6,026 nt of DNA from Robiginitomaculum sp. (lineage in GTDB: Bacteria; Pseudomonadota; Alphaproteobacteria; Caulobacterales; Maricaulaceae): NCBI GenBank assembly GCA_026993275.1, contig JALWUB010000244.1:1-6026 (forward strand), written 5' to 3'. The position numbers were made by a program, and so were the translations under genes. Shown here piece after piece: positions 1 through 5,247 of the stretch. The first letter of the stretch is position 1; each line of letters opens with the position of its first letter. Under the pieces are notes generated by a model that ran no database searches, was not told the origin of the DNA, and saw nothing but the letters and a program-made list of their open reading frames with translations.

Positions 1-496
1 CGAGCGGGCAGTCAAAGGGCGGCCCGCCAGGCTGGCCGGTTTGCATGAACAGCATGAAGGCCTTGCCGCCGGGTTTCAGCCAGCGCTGCAATTGCGCCGC
101 ATAGTCCGGCCAGACGGCAGGCGTGAGTGCGCACAGGCAGGTCTGGTCATAGACCGCATCGGCGGGCGCCTCCGGCTGCCATTGCAGCACATCGGCCTGG
201 GCGATGGCGGCATCCAGCCCGGCTTCGCGAAACGCCTGTTGCTGATAGGCAATCGGACTTGGTGCAAAATCCAGCGCGGTGACGGCGAGCCCCATGCAGG
301 CCAGGGCCAATGGCTCTGGTGAGCGTCCGCACCCGGGCACGATGACGCTGTCAAGGCCGGCAAAGGCCATGGTGTCGCGCCAGTGTTCGAAGGCCGGGTT
401 GAGGGCGCCGCGTTCCCAGCGGGTCGAGTTTTCCTCATAGCGCTGCTCCCAGGCGGGAGCTGGCTCGAACGGGGCGGGCTTGCTGTCGTCGCTCAT
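1..496 (-). CDS. TPMT-family SAM-dependent methyltransferase (partial, C-terminus beyond left edge)
   Basis: Read from an ATG at 496 on the minus strand, this frame stays open to the window edge and gives 165 residues. Visible features are the N-terminal aromatic/acidic stretch WEQRYEENSTRWERG (16-30), a SAM-binding motif I variant VIVPGCGRS (51-59) after a beta strand, an acidic residue closing the next strand (ALDF, D76), a YDQTCLCAL segment (116-124), and LKPGG (140-144) before another strand. This order matches the thiopurine S-methyltransferase (TPMT) superfamily, a Rossmann-fold, cytosolic group that transfers methyl from SAM to thiols or related nucleophiles. The true substrate cannot be read here. 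Family members are roughly 200-220 residues, so about a quarter is missing. An AGGGG ribosome-binding sequence ends 4 nt before the ATG, which supports this start. The gene diverges from tRNA-Leu with a gap of 72 nt. Confidence 0.85.
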   Translation of the reverse strand, partial: MSDDSKPAPFEPAPAWEQRYEENSTRWERGALNPAFEHWRDTMAFAGLDSVIVPGCGRSPEPLALACMGLAVTALDFAPSPIAYQQQAFREAGLDAAIAQADVLQWQPEAPADAVYDQTCLCALTPAVWPDYAAQLQRWLKPGGKAFMLFMQTGQPGGPPFDCPL

Positions 497-513
497 GCCC
501 CTGACATGATGCG

Positions 514-542
514 TTGCGCCGCTGCCGTCAAGCCGCTACACA
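514..542 (+). promoter_or_regulatory. Weak candidate sigma70 promoter for tRNA-Leu
   Basis: TTGCGC at 514-519 and TACACA at 537-542 are separated by 17 bp. A start about 7 bp further on would leave roughly a 20-nt leader before the mature tRNA-Leu end at 569. Each box matches the consensus at only 3 of 6 positions, so the support is mainly spacing and location. It lies in the divergent gap with the methyltransferase gene. Confidence 0.25.
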
Positions 543-568
543 CATCGCCGCAATGCACGCGCCCGCAT

Positions 569-653
569 GCGGATGTGGCGGAACTGGTAGACGCGCTGGA
601 TTTAGGTTCCAGTGTCTTGCGACGTGGAGGTTCGAGTCCTCTCATCCGCACCA
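569..653 (+). tRNA. tRNA-Leu (anticodon TAG)
   Basis: The seven-base acceptor arm GCGGATG (569-575) pairs perfectly with CATCCGC (643-649), followed by discriminator A650 and an encoded CCA (651-653). The anticodon stem CTGGA/TCCAG (596-600/608-612) encloses the loop TTTAGGT, placing the anticodon TAG at 603-605, which reads leucine CUN codons. The T arm GGAGG-TTCGAGT-CCTCT (626-642) is regular with one G-U pair. The 13-nt region between anticodon and T stems is the long variable arm of a class II tRNA, as expected for leucine. Total length is 85 nt including CCA. It sits 145 nt upstream of the tig start in the same orientation, so read-through into tig is possible. Confidence 0.98.
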
Positions 654-756
654 GGCGCCCGGCCCGGCAGGCCTGGCATGTTTGTGCATTTGTGGCGTGC
701 GGGGACATTGCACGCGCCCGGCACTCATGACATAAGGCGCGCTCATGATCGCCAAT

Positions 757-778
757 GCCGTGCGGGCGCCCGCACGGC
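757..778 (+). repeat. Perfect 22-nt GC palindrome in the tig leader
   Basis: The 11-base half GCCGTGCGGGC (757-767) is followed directly by its exact reverse complement (768-778). In RNA it would form a very stable hairpin of 7-9 pairs with a small GC loop. It ends 20 nt before the tig ATG at 799, and no T-run follows, so it is not a standard intrinsic terminator. It could shape translation or stability of the tig mRNA, or be a protein-binding site on DNA. If translation began at the alternative ATG at 745, the palindrome would lie inside the coding sequence. Confidence 0.6.
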
Positions 779-798
779 CGCAGAAACCGGACAAAACC

Positions 799-2310
799 AT
801 GCAGGTTACGCAAACCAAGGCCGAAGGCCTCAGCCACACTTATGACATCACCGTGCCCGCTGCAGAGCTGGACTCCAGGCTTGATGCCAGGATTGCCGAA
901 ATCCAGCCCGATGTGACCCTGAAGGGCTTTCGCCCGGGCAAGGTTCCGGCGGCGCACATCAAGCGCATGTTTGGCAAGTCCCTGATGGGCGAGGTTGTCG
1001 AGGCGGCCATGCAAGAGGCCAGCGAAAAGGCGCTGCAGGACAACAACATCAAGCCCGCCGGCCAGCCGCACATTCACATGGAAGCGGAGGCCGAAGAGGT
1101 TGTGGCCGGCAAGGCGGATCTGCGCTTTCACATGCATGTGGACGTGATGCCGGAATTCACCCCGGTTGACCCGGCCAGCCTGACCATAGAGCGCCCGGTT
1201 GCCGAGGTCAGCAGCGAAGACATCGACAAGGCCCTGGCCAACCTTGCCGAAAGCCAGAAGACCTTTGCGGACAAGACCGGCAAGGCCAAGACGGGCGATG
1301 CGGTCATCGTTGATTTTGTTGGCAAGATCGATGGCGAGCCCTTTGACGGCGGCAGCGCCGAAGACGCGCAGATCGTGCTTGGCTCCGGCGATTTCATCCC
1401 CGGGTTTGAAGACCAGCTCGAAGGCGCCGCCAAGGATGAGGAAAAGGTGCTGAAGGTCACCTTCCCCGAAGACTATCCGGCCAAGTCTCTGGCTGGCAAG
1501 GACGCGGTTTTCGAAGTCACGGTCAAGGCGGTGCAAAAACCGGTCGAGACGCCCATTGATGACGACCTGGCCAGGCAATTGGGGCTGGAAAGCCTTGAGG
1601 CCCTGCGCGACGCCATCGCCAAGAACCTGGCGGCGGAACACAAGACGCAATCACGCAGCCGCGCCAAGCGCCGCCTGCTCGATGTGCTTGATGAAAAGCA
1701 TGATTTTGACCTGCCGCCGGGCATGGTCGATGCCGAATTCAACGCCATCTGGCAACAGGTGGAAGCGGACATCAAGGCCGGCGATGTGGACGAGGAAGAC
1801 AAGGACAAGTCCGAAGACGAACTGAAGGCCGAATACCGCGCCATCGCCGAGCGCCGGGTGCGCCTGGGGCTGGTCCTCGCCGAGATTGGCCAGCAGGCCG
1901 GCATCACCGTTGCCGCCGAGGAACTGGCCCGCGCCGTCAATGCCGAAGCCATGCGCTATCCGGGACAGGAAAAGCAGGTGGCCGAATATTTCCAGAAAAA
2001 CCCGGAGGCGCTGGCCCGCCTGCGCGCCCCGATTTTCGAGGAAAAGGTGGTCGATTACATCCTTGAACTGGCCGAAGTGAAGGACGTTCCGGTCAGCCGC
2101 GAGGCGCTGTACGCCGATGACGACCTGCCCGGCGAAAAGGCCAAGCCGGCAGCGAAGAAAAAGGCCGCCAAAAAGGCCCCGGCCAAGAAGAAGACGGCCG
2201 CTAAGAAGGCTGAACCCAAGAAGACTGCGCCCAAGAAGGCGTCGGCCAAAAAGGCCCCGGCAAAAAAGCCTGCTGCGAAAAAACCGGCAAAAAAGGCGGC
2301 CAAAAAATAG
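799..2310 (+). CDS. tig: Trigger factor, ribosome-associated chaperone with Lys/Ala/Pro-rich tail
   Basis: This 503-residue protein is trigger factor, which docks at the ribosomal exit tunnel and protects nascent chains. The N-terminal ribosome-binding domain carries the signature GFRPGKVP at 43-50, the same position as in E. coli. An FKBP-like prolyl isomerase domain spans about 160-246 (VDFVGKIDGEPFDGG, then a GSGDFIPGFEDQLEGA segment). The alpha-helical chaperone arms occupy about 250-435. Typical trigger factors end near residue 430-450. This one continues with a tail (about 446-503) containing 26 lysines among Ala and Pro, in AKKAPAKK-like units. I chose ATG 799 because the MQVT start is the family norm. 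However, it has no clear Shine-Dalgarno, whereas the in-frame ATG at 745 (18 residues longer) has AAGG with a 7-nt spacer. Downstream is a convergent tRNA-Thr, not clpP, the common partner of tig. No clear intrinsic terminator follows. Confidence 0.97.
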   Translation: MQVTQTKAEGLSHTYDITVPAAELDSRLDARIAEIQPDVTLKGFRPGKVPAAHIKRMFGKSLMGEVVEAAMQEASEKALQDNNIKPAGQPHIHMEAEAEEVVAGKADLRFHMHVDVMPEFTPVDPASLTIERPVAEVSSEDIDKALANLAESQKTFADKTGKAKTGDAVIVDFVGKIDGEPFDGGSAEDAQIVLGSGDFIPGFEDQLEGAAKDEEKVLKVTFPEDYPAKSLAGKDAVFEVTVKAVQKPVETPIDDDLARQLGLESLEALRDAIAKNLAAEHKTQSRSRAKRRLLDVLDEKHDFDLPPGMVDAEFNAIWQQVEADIKAGDVDEEDKDKSEDELKAEYRAIAERRVRLGLVLAEIGQQAGITVAAEELARAVNAEAMRYPGQEKQVAEYFQKNPEALARLRAPIFEEKVVDYILELAEVKDVPVSREALYADDDLPGEKAKPAAKKKAAKKAPAKKKTAAKKAEPKKTAPKKASAKKAPAKKPAAKKPAKKAAKK

Positions 2311-2351
2311 GCGTCTGAACACCGGGCTCAGAGCCAGACTCAAAGGAATGC

Positions 2352-2427
<76 letters not shown>

Positions 2428-2461
2428 ATGCATTGGCCATGGCATGCGCCATGCCGCGTGA

Positions 2462-2470
2462 TGTGGATAA
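2462..2470 (-). promoter_or_regulatory. Perfect match to the DnaA-box consensus (single site)
   Basis: The minus strand reads TTATCCACA, the canonical high-affinity DnaA box. It lies 35 nt upstream of mature tRNA-Thr and overlaps the T-rich tail of the neighbouring terminator. It is isolated: I see no further boxes or AT-rich unwinding element here, so this is not an origin. A 9-mer match by chance in 6 kb on both strands is about a 5% event, hence the low confidence. Confidence 0.25.
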
Positions 2471-2499
2471 AGAAAAATCCCGGCGCATCAAGCGCCAGG
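2469..2499 (-). terminator. Rho-independent terminator, minus strand
   Basis: On the minus strand CCTGGCGC (2499-2492), loop TTGAT (2491-2487) and GCGCCGGG (2486-2479) form an 8-bp stem with one G-U wobble, followed at once by ATTTTTCTTT (2478-2469). This is a textbook intrinsic terminator and has no T-run on the other side, so it acts on minus-strand transcription. It lies 110 nt downstream of the stop of the 38-residue ORF at 2610-2726 and separates that unit from tRNA-Thr. Confidence 0.85.
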
Positions 2500-2609
2500 A
2501 TCAGTTATTGCTGGGGGGCAGGGGTTTTTGGGAAGTTTATTGAAGCCTGTTTCTGATCGTGCCGCCGGCTATCGCCAGCACGGCACGGTGCCAGGCTTGG
2601 GCGCAAGAC

Positions 2610-2726
2610 TTACGCCAGAAACGGACTGAGCGCGGTGGCGATCGAGACACCGATTGTGCCCACGACAGCGGCATAAAGGACCACACTGACCACCGATTGA
2701 AACGGGTTATGACCAAAGCGAACCAT
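2610..2726 (-). CDS. Small hydrophobic protein, 38 residues, probable single-pass membrane protein
   Basis: The ORF begins at ATG 2726 and ends at TAA 2612-2610. The product starts MVRFGHNPFQ, continues with a hydrophobic stretch from about residue 12 to 32 (SVVLYAAVVGTIGVSIAT), and ends ALSPFLA. A basic N-terminus before one apolar helix would place the N-terminus in the cytoplasm. I do not recognise the family and give no function. Reality is supported by an AGGAG Shine-Dalgarno with a 7-nt spacer, a candidate promoter about 95 nt upstream and an intrinsic terminator downstream, all on this strand. An in-frame ATG at 2741 would add MRRRH, but it overlaps the Shine-Dalgarno, so 2726 is preferred. 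Codons are GC-rich (GTC, GCC, GTG), as in the neighbours. The alternative is a noncoding RNA from the same unit or a chance ORF. Confidence 0.6.
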   Translation of the reverse strand: MVRFGHNPFQSVVSVVLYAAVVGTIGVSIATALSPFLA

Positions 2727-2733
2727 GTGTCTT

Positions 2734-2738
2734 CTCCT
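2734..2738 (-). promoter_or_regulatory. Strong Shine-Dalgarno for the 38-residue ORF
   Basis: The minus strand reads AGGAG here (wider context GAGGAGAAG), 7 nt before the ATG at 2726. It is a near-ideal ribosome-binding site, clearly better than that of tig, and it decides between the in-frame ATGs at 2741 and 2726 in favour of 2726. Confidence 0.65.
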
Positions 2739-2814
2739 CATGCGCCCCAGGGAGCTTGGCGGGGCTTGACCAGTCTGGCCTCTTTGCAGGCCGTGGCGGG
2801 AACCTCCCGTCCAT

Positions 2815-2935
2815 CTTGAAAAACAATAAGTGCTTATCGAGAAACAATCAAGCCAAAAATTATCGATTTTCGATGAATCTTTCGTAATAAACGATAAATT
2901 GCCCCATACTATCGCCCTTAACGCCTTGATAAGTC
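2815..2935. other. AT-rich intergenic core with repeated TTATCG motifs
   Basis: This stretch of about 120 bp is far richer in A/T than the rest of the window. It contains TTATCGA at 2834-2840 and 2860-2866, the inverted form CGATAA at 2892-2897, a short palindromic pair ATCGA-TTT-TCGAT (2862-2874), and ATAAG-TG-CTTAT (2826-2837). It lies between the minus-strand small-ORF unit and the plus-strand amidohydrolase gene, so it is the natural place for divergent promoters and regulator sites. No ORF is supported in it. Apart from the promoter listed at 2823-2851, I cannot assign specific sites. Confidence 0.5.
2823..2851 (-). promoter_or_regulatory. Candidate sigma70 promoter for the 38-residue ORF
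   Basis: On the minus strand TTGATT (2851-2846) and TATTGT (2828-2823) are separated by exactly 17 bp. Each matches its consensus box at 4 of 6 positions. The expected start near 2815 gives a 5' leader of about 90 nt before ATG 2726. The leader could fold into small hairpins such as CGGGA-GGT-TCCCG. Confidence 0.4.
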
Positions 2936-3010
2936 AGCACTTCGCAAATTGCCGCGCCCAGCGGGAATTTCTACAGTTCTGCGCGCCTTTTCGTCCAACC
3001 CGGCCGGTTG

Positions 3011-3062
3011 TGCCGCAGATCGGGCTTGCCTTGACGTCCGCGTCAGGGGTTAATCTGCGGCA
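3011..3062 (+). repeat. Nested inverted repeat in the amidohydrolase leader
   Basis: TGCCGCAGAT (3011-3020) and ATCTGCGGCA (3053-3062) are perfect 10-bp inverted arms. Inside them CCTTGACG (3029-3036) and CGTCAGGG (3041-3048) form a second stem with one T-G wobble around a TCCG tetraloop (3037-3040). The two stems are stacked with an asymmetric internal loop (8 nt and 4 nt). The structure ends 20 nt before the GGGGGG ribosome-binding run. No T-run follows, so it is not an intrinsic terminator. A regulatory RNA leader or a DNA operator are both possible. Confidence 0.55.
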
Positions 3063-3092
3063 ATGGCATTGGAAAACCACTTGGGGGGCAAC

Positions 3093-4850
3093 ATGTTTGA
3101 TCTGGTGATACGCGGCGGCCGCATTGTCGATGGCGAGGGCGGCGCGCCCTTTGACGGGGATGTTGGCATCAGGGACGGACGCATCGGCCAGGTTGGCGGC
3201 AAATGCGGCCCGGGCAAGCGCGAAATCGACGCCAGCGGCGCGGTGGTCACTCCCGGCGTGATCGACGTGCACACCCATTATGATGGCCAGGCGGTGTGGG
3301 ATGGCGACCTGGCGCCGTCCTCCTGGCACGGGGTCACCACCGTGCTGATGGGCAATTGCGGCGTCGGCTTCGCGCCCCTGCAGCCCGGCGACCAGGACCG
3401 GCTGGTCAGACTGATGGAGGGCGTGGAGGAAATCCCGGGTTCGGCCCTGCACGAGGGGCTGGACTGGAGCTGGCAGAGCTTTGGCGATTATCTGGACCGG
3501 CTGGAGGCGCAGCCCCATGCCCTGAACGTGGCCGCCCAGGTGCCGCACGATCCGGTGCGGCTCTATGTCATGGGCGAGCGTGCGGCAGCGCGCGAAACCG
3601 CCAGCGAAGACGATGTGCGCGCGATGACGGCGATTGTCCGCGAGGCCCTGCAGGCCGGTGCCTTTGGCTTCTCCACCGGGCGCACCGACACCCATCGCAC
3701 ATCGGACGGCCACGACACGCCGGCATCGATCGCCGAACAGCGCGAACTGGAAGGGCTGGCAAGCGCCTTCAAGGGCCTGCCTTATCGCATCCTGTCGGCG
3801 GTATCTGATTTTGATATGCATGCAGGCGAAGAGCGCTTTGATCCGGAGTTTGACCTGCTCGAGGCCATGGCCCGCATTGCCGGCCGGCCGATGACGCTCT
3901 CGACCCAGCAACGCTTCCTGTTTCCGGACCAGTGGAAGCGCATGGCCGCAAGGGTCGAGGCGGCGCGCGCGGCCGGGCTCGACATGCGCCTTCAGGTGGC
4001 GCCGCGCGGCATTGGCGTGTTGCAGGGCCTGCGCACAACGCTCAATGCCCTGGTGGGCAAGCCGAGCTATCGCGCCATCATGGATTTGCCCTTTGACGAC
4101 AAGCTGCGCGCCCTTCGCGATCCGGCCTTGCGCGCCAAGATCCTGAGCGAGCCGCGCATTCGCGTCTCGGACGTGGACCCGGCCGCGCCGCCGCAGATCG
4201 ACCAGGTGCTGGACAATCTGGATTTTCTCGCTGAGCGCATGTTCCCGCTGGGCGATCCGCCCGATTACGAGCCGGGCCCGGAGCGCTCCATTGCTGCCCT
4301 CGCCAAGGCCCATGGCGTGCCGGTGCTGGAAGAGCTTTATGACCAGATGCTGAAGGAGAATGGCGAGGCGCTGATCTATTTTCCCATCTTCAACTACACC
4401 TATGGCAATCTCGATGTGGTGCACGAGATGATGACCCACCCGGCGGCGCATCTGGGCCTGGGCGATGGCGGTGCCCATGTGGGCACCATCGTTGATTCGG
4501 CCTGGCCGAGCTTCTTTCTGTCCCACTGGACCCGCGACCGCACCCAGGGCAATGGCCAGCGCATTACCCTGGAGCGCGCCGTGCAGATGACCAGCGCCGA
4601 CCAGGCTGACTTTCTGGGCCTTGCCGACCGCGGCCGCCTGCGCGAAGGCCTTGCCGCTGACATCAACATCATCGACATGGCGCGCCTGGGTCTGCGCCGC
4701 CCGCACATGGTTTACGACCTGCCCGCAGGCGGCAAACGCCTGGTGCAGGAGGCGCAAGGCTATGTCGCTACCCTGGTCGGCGGCGTGCCGGTGCTGGAAA
4801 ATGACCAGTTGACCGGCGCCCGGCCGGGCACATTGCTGCGCGCCGCCTGA
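3093..4850 (+). CDS. D-aminoacylase-like amidohydrolase (N-acyl-D-amino-acid deacylase family)
   Basis: This 585-residue protein opens with the small beta domain typical of the amidohydrolase superfamily ([16 protein letters not shown], 1-16). [16 protein letters not shown] follows, with metal-ligand H60 and H62, then GNCGVGFAP with C89. The H62-C89 spacing of 27 equals that of H69 and C96 in Alcaligenes D-aminoacylase. The barrel continues to [10 protein letters not shown] (455-464), where D458 is the likely catalytic aspartate. The C-terminal [13 protein letters not shown] (516-528) is the usual return to the beta domain. D-aminoacylases cleave N-acyl-D-amino acids to D-amino acid and carboxylate, but the two barrel histidines expected after the C89 region are not obvious, so the substrate is open. 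There is no signal peptide. I chose ATG 3093 because a GGGGGG run (3083-3088) ends 4 nt before it. The in-frame ATG at 3063 lies just after a hairpin with no such site. It appears monocistronic. Confidence 0.88.
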   Translation: MFDLVIRGGRIVDGEGGAPFDGDVGIRDGRIGQVGGKCGPGKREIDASGAVVTPGVIDVHTHYDGQAVWDGDLAPSSWHGVTTVLMGNCGVGFAPLQPGDQDRLVRLMEGVEEIPGSALHEGLDWSWQSFGDYLDRLEAQPHALNVAAQVPHDPVRLYVMGERAAARETASEDDVRAMTAIVREALQAGAFGFSTGRTDTHRTSDGHDTPASIAEQRELEGLASAFKGLPYRILSAVSDFDMHAGEERFDPEFDLLEAMARIAGRPMTLSTQQRFLFPDQWKRMAARVEAARAAGLDMRLQVAPRGIGVLQGLRTTLNALVGKPSYRAIMDLPFDDKLRALRDPALRAKILSEPRIRVSDVDPAAPPQIDQVLDNLDFLAERMFPLGDPPDYEPGPERSIAALAKAHGVPVLEELYDQMLKENGEALIYFPIFNYTYGNLDVVHEMMTHPAAHLGLGDGGAHVGTIVDSAWPSFFLSHWTRDRTQGNGQRITLERAVQMTSADQADFLGLADRGRLREGLAADINIIDMARLGLRRPHMVYDLPAGGKRLVQEAQGYVATLVGGVPVLENDQLTGARPGTLLRAA

Positions 4851-4860
4851 TTGCACAGGG

Positions 4861-4910
4861 GGCGGAAATGCCTGTCTGACACGGCGGCCTGGCCGCATGG
4901 CGTTTCCGCC
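4861..4910 (+). repeat. Long hairpin after the amidohydrolase stop
   Basis: GGCGGAAATGCC (4861-4872) pairs over all 12 positions with GGCGTTTCCGCC (4899-4910), with a single U-G wobble. The 26-nt loop holds smaller self-complementary pieces (TGTC-T-GACA and GCGGCC-T-GGCCGC). It begins 10 nt after the stop codon. Neither strand has a T-run after it, so it is not a classical intrinsic terminator. It may protect the mRNA 3' end or help a factor-dependent stop. Confidence 0.5.
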
Positions 4911-4988
4911 ACCTGGGAAACAACACGGCTCTCTTGGCGGTCCGCTCGTTTGCAGATTTCGACGCTGTGACAAACCGTTTTCCTGTTT

Positions 4989-5071
4989 TTTCATGGGATG
5001 ACTGTGTTGTTTGAGACTCGAGATAGGGTCTTCAAGGGGAGTGGGCTGCACACAGCACAAGTCCCATGAAA
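4989..5071. repeat. Extended inverted repeat, possible structured RNA
   Basis: TTTCATGGGA (4989-4998) and TCCCATGAAA (5062-5071) are perfect 10-bp arms 63 nt apart. A second matching pair, CTGTGT (5002-5007) and ACACAG (5050-5055), nests inside them. Further in, GAGAC and GTCTT can close a third short stem. Three nested stems in the right order suggest a folded RNA of about 83 nt. No promoter or T-run clearly frames it on either strand, so the strand is undecided. The region 4851-5247 otherwise holds no supported gene. Confidence 0.4.
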
Positions 5072-5107
5072 GCCTCTTTGCACGCTGCAGATGATACCGC
5101 TTTCTCA

Positions 5108-5137
5108 CGGAAAACGGGCAAGGTGGATTGTTTTCCG
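5108..5137. repeat. 8-bp inverted repeat upstream of the diiron gene
   Basis: CGGAAAAC (5108-5115) and GTTTTCCG (5130-5137) are perfect inverted arms with a 14-nt spacer. There is no T-run after either side. It lies 31 bp upstream of the palindromic operator at 5169-5187. It could be another regulator site or a chance repeat. Confidence 0.3.
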
Positions 5138-5168
5138 GCGTTTCAGAAAGCCGTCGGGCGTATGATGG

Positions 5169-5187
5169 AAGTGAACAGTGTTCACTT
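5169..5187. promoter_or_regulatory. Perfect 19-bp palindromic operator, TetR-type
   Basis: AAGTGAACAGTGTTCACTT is two 9-bp arms that are exact reverse complements around one central G. The GTGAACA-N-TGTTCAC core is the kind of site bound by dimeric TetR/AcrR-family repressors. Its right half overlaps the predicted -35 box (5181-5186) of the diiron protein gene, so binding would block RNA polymerase. The repressor gene is not in this window. Confidence 0.6.
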
Positions 5188-5209
5188 TTGTATTTTTGTA
5201 TGCTAGGAT
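5181..5209 (+). promoter_or_regulatory. Candidate sigma70 promoter of the diiron protein gene
   Basis: TTCACT (5181-5186) and TAGGAT (5204-5209) are separated by exactly 17 bp, each matching its consensus box at 4 of 6 positions. The expected start near 5216 leaves a leader of about 30 nt before ATG 5248. The overlap between the -35 box and the perfect palindrome strengthens the assignment. TATGCT at 5199-5204 is an alternative -10 but lacks a properly spaced -35. Confidence 0.5.
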
Positions 5210-5247
5210 GCGCGCACAAGATCAAGAATGCCCATGGGAGAGAGATC

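Noticed and set aside
651..676. CCAGGC/GCCTGG inverted repeat right after tRNA-Leu as a terminator
   Set aside because: The left arm uses the tRNA's own CCA end, the loop is 14 nt and no T-run follows, so it does not qualify as an intrinsic terminator.
493..1650. Minus-strand ORF of 385 codons opposite tig and tRNA-Leu
   Set aside because: It is a shadow of tig and crosses the antisense of tRNA-Leu. There is no motif and no ribosome-binding site of note.
2559..2819. Plus-strand ORF of 86 codons in the gap
   Set aside because: It lies antisense to the small hydrophobic ORF, has no Shine-Dalgarno, and its composition is unlike the neighbouring genes.
2918..2932. CtrA-like site TTAA-N7-ATAA
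   Set aside because: It matches 7 of 8 conserved bases, which is common by chance in AT-rich DNA. It is not placed over a clear promoter.
3031..3055. TTGACG as the -35 of the amidohydrolase promoter
   Set aside because: The only -10-like sequence, TTAATC, is 13 bp away, which is too close, and both lie inside the nested hairpin.
4897..5001. Plus-strand ORF of 34 codons starting ATGGCG in the gap before the diiron gene
   Set aside because: It starts inside the hairpin arm, lacks a Shine-Dalgarno and ends within another inverted repeat.
5040..5072. Minus-strand 11-codon ORF starting ATGGGA, as a leader peptide
   Set aside because: It is very short, overlaps the inverted-repeat arm and has no gene downstream on that strand to control.
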